A stretch of 64,000 bases of DNA from an uncultured Kordia sp. (lineage in GTDB: Bacteria; Bacteroidota; Bacteroidia; Flavobacteriales; Flavobacteriaceae): positions 620,001 through 684,000 of the forward strand of contig NZ_CANMEZ010000002.1 of the NCBI RefSeq assembly GCF_947496985.1. The letters run 5' to 3'. Positions 62,842 to 64,000 of this stretch are shown here, piece after piece. Both the position numbers and the translations under genes were made by a program. Position 1 is the stretch's first letter. The number at the start of each line of letters is the position of its first letter. The notes below the pieces were generated by a model. It was given only the letters and a program-made list of their open reading frames with translations, did not search any database and had not been told where the DNA came from.

Positions 62842-63123
62842 TTATGAATTTTGTATCAATTGTAGATTCGCTTTGATTCCTTTTAATAGATATTTTTGAA
62901 ATAAATACACTACCAAGCGAAATGGTATATGCATTAATGTTCCTATGATTCCATTTAGTTTGTAGTTGCTTGCTAGTATCTGTTTCATTCCGTTTTGCTG
63001 TTGCTTTAATTCGTATCCGTTAGTCTGAATTTCAAATGGTCCGCTGGATAAATTTATAAAGTGCCCTACTGTAAAGTTATCGTAGGATTGAACTTGAAAC
63101 GGTATTTCTTATAAAGCTCTCAT
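62842..63123 (-). pseudogene. Remnant of a small gene broken by a nonsense codon
   Basis: From ATG 63123 the frame reads M-R-A-L then TAA (63111-63109), then runs open for about 88 codons (E-I-P-F-Q-V-Q-S-Y-D-N-F-T-V-G-H-F-I-N-L onward, ending N-L-Q-L-I-Q-N-S) to TAA at 62842. Codon use and the balanced amphipathic sequence look like protein. The single stop at codon 5, consistent with a Tyr or similar codon changed to TAA, suggests recent decay. No family is recognised. Confidence 0.6.
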
Positions 63124-63259
63124 TCTAATATTTCCTGATGAAATTCAGTTTTGTTTGAGAAACTTGCAATTCTGTAACCACCAACTCCTTTTTTTATGAT
63201 TTCTGCTGCCAATGGTTTTAGTATTCCAATTAGAGAAAAGAACCATGGAAATTTGAAGT
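63120..63259 (-). pseudogene. Truncated C-terminal gene remnant
   Basis: A reading frame ending K-T-E-F-H-Q-E-I-L-E-stop overlaps the next remnant as ATGA, a coupled-operon signature. Only about 45 codons (F-P-W-F-F-S-L-I-G-I-L-K-P-L-A-A-E-I-I) survive before running into the stop region of the gene at 63266, with no start. It looks like the tail of a larger gene whose front was deleted. Confidence 0.5.
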
Positions 63260-63265
63260 CACAAT

Positions 63266-64000
63266 TTACAATTCATTTTCTAGTAAGTAAAAATAACCTT
63301 TAAGCCCGTATGAATACTTGTTTTCGTCAGCTCCTAAGGTTTTGAATTCTTTTTTTAAGACAGCTATTAAATCTTGTTTTATATTTTTTCCTTCAATTTT
63401 TGCACAATTGAGTTTTACCCAATGAATTTTAGACGAGTTTGGAAAATCGATTAATGCTTTTGTCAAATCAGGATTATCATATGTGTTTTTATCTGCTAAT
63501 CCTATGAAATAACTGATCGCAAATTTTTCACTTTTGTATTCATTCCAACCCTTTTTATCCGTTTTAGCAGAAACACGTCCTGTTGTAATTGCTTCTAGAT
63601 ATGCATATATGTTTAGCAATTCTTCATCTTTATGTTTGTCTGCTAAAGCAATCATTTCTTCTCCTCTTTTTTCAAAGAATGTAGCTTCATCTATGAGTTC
63701 ATTCATAAATGCTACTCTTAATAAGTCTGAAGCAATTTTACCATGTACTGGCATTTCATTGTTTTCAAGGATCAACTTTGCATCTAGAAATGCTGTTTTT
63801 AGGGTATTCCCAATACTAAAATCTTTAGAGAGTTGTTTTATTTTTTTGTATGCTGCTACTTGTTGGCACACTGTACTTTTTGCTCCAAAAACACTTTTGA
63901 TCGTCTCTAAGTCTTTTTCTAAAAAGTATTCTTGCACATAGGTATTCCACCAATCTAATTCCCAATTCATGTCAAGATAAATCAACTCATACGCGCTTTT
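63266..64000 (-). CDS. Hypothetical protein, 5' end probably beyond the window
   Basis: At least 244 residues, and the frame stays open to the right edge, so the N-terminus is probably missing. Internal start options are TTG 63985 and ATG 63970. The visible part is helical and charged, with no signal peptide or TM (LDWWNTYVQEYFLEKDLETI, later AYLEAITTGRVSAKTDKKGW), resembling alpha-helical solenoid proteins. The lone C-terminal LKGYFYLLENEL does not identify a family. Confidence 0.5.
   Translation of the reverse strand, partial: KSAYELIYLDMNWELDWWNTYVQEYFLEKDLETIKSVFGAKSTVCQQVAAYKKIKQLSKDFSIGNTLKTAFLDAKLILENNEMPVHGKIASDLLRVAFMNELIDEATFFEKRGEEMIALADKHKDEELLNIYAYLEAITTGRVSAKTDKKGWNEYKSEKFAISYFIGLADKNTYDNPDLTKALIDFPNSSKIHWVKLNCAKIEGKNIKQDLIAVLKKEFKTLGADENKYSYGLKGYFYLLENEL

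Larger units (their letters stand above)
62799..63265. other. 467-bp stretch without an intact gene, containing decayed remnants
   Basis: It holds no intact coding frame. On the minus strand two degraded reading frames are recognisable (listed separately at 62842-63123 and 63120-63259). I see no RNA gene or terminator. Confidence 0.5.

Overview
The window is about 33% G+C chromosomal DNA from a marine-type member of the Flavobacteriaceae (Bacteroidota), most like Kordia. The evidence is TAnnTTTG-type -7 promoter boxes, almost no Shine-Dalgarno sites, T9SS C-terminal sorting domains, a type-B menaquinone-linked succinate dehydrogenase, LytTR/His_kinase pairs, and many short double-glycine-leader peptides of the Bacteroidota class I lanthipeptide kind. 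The genus is an inference from overall feel and was not checked by search. I saw no rRNA, tRNA, CRISPR array, insertion sequence or prophage.

Layout: 0-5.1 kb is a housekeeping run (TPR protein, DUF4286, membrane protein, rsmA/ksgA, mgtE). 5.1-6 kb holds two minus-strand lanthipeptide-like precursors. 6-11.2 kb holds small metabolic and regulatory genes: GNAT, cupin, 2-hydroxyacid dehydrogenase, LuxR-type HTH, DUF4199, VOC, a LEA-like repeat protein, and an arsR-arsC pair. 11.3-15.4 kb carries two outer-membrane/secreted beta proteins. 15.4-24 kb carries DUF2339, glyS, a phospholipid-methyltransferase-like enzyme, comF, an Ig-like lipoprotein and an omega-amidase. 24.1-26 kb has a bacteriocin-like peptide and a LytTR/His_kinase two-component pair.

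The accessory heart is 27.3-34.9 kb. Two paralogous membrane regulators (signal peptide, periplasmic TPRs, one TM, cytoplasmic AraC-type HTH) are each followed by a hairpin that contains the regulator stop codon, then a short peptide with a KGGTRT junction, then a terminator. Six further lanthipeptide-like precursors are interspersed. No LanB, LanC, LanM, radical-SAM or peptidase/ABC transporter gene lies in the window, so modification and export must be encoded elsewhere. My working hypothesis is a peptide-sensing regulator/RiPP system acting in the cell envelope.

34.9-47.9 kb: an alpha/beta hydrolase - ECF sigma - membrane protein operon, a membrane MutS-family ATPase, T9SS substrates, a phospholipase-C-like enzyme, a second two-component pair and an M28 peptidase. 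47.9-51.4 kb is sdhCAB behind a textbook Bacteroidota promoter. 51.4-58.9 kb has envelope proteins, a rimK-AstE/AspA pair, a double-hairpin intergenic repeat and a third LytTR/His_kinase pair. 59-63 kb has a BTRD1-repeat beta-lactamase-like hydrolase with an AraC/GAF regulator upstream, followed by a decayed two-gene remnant and a hypothetical protein running off the right edge.
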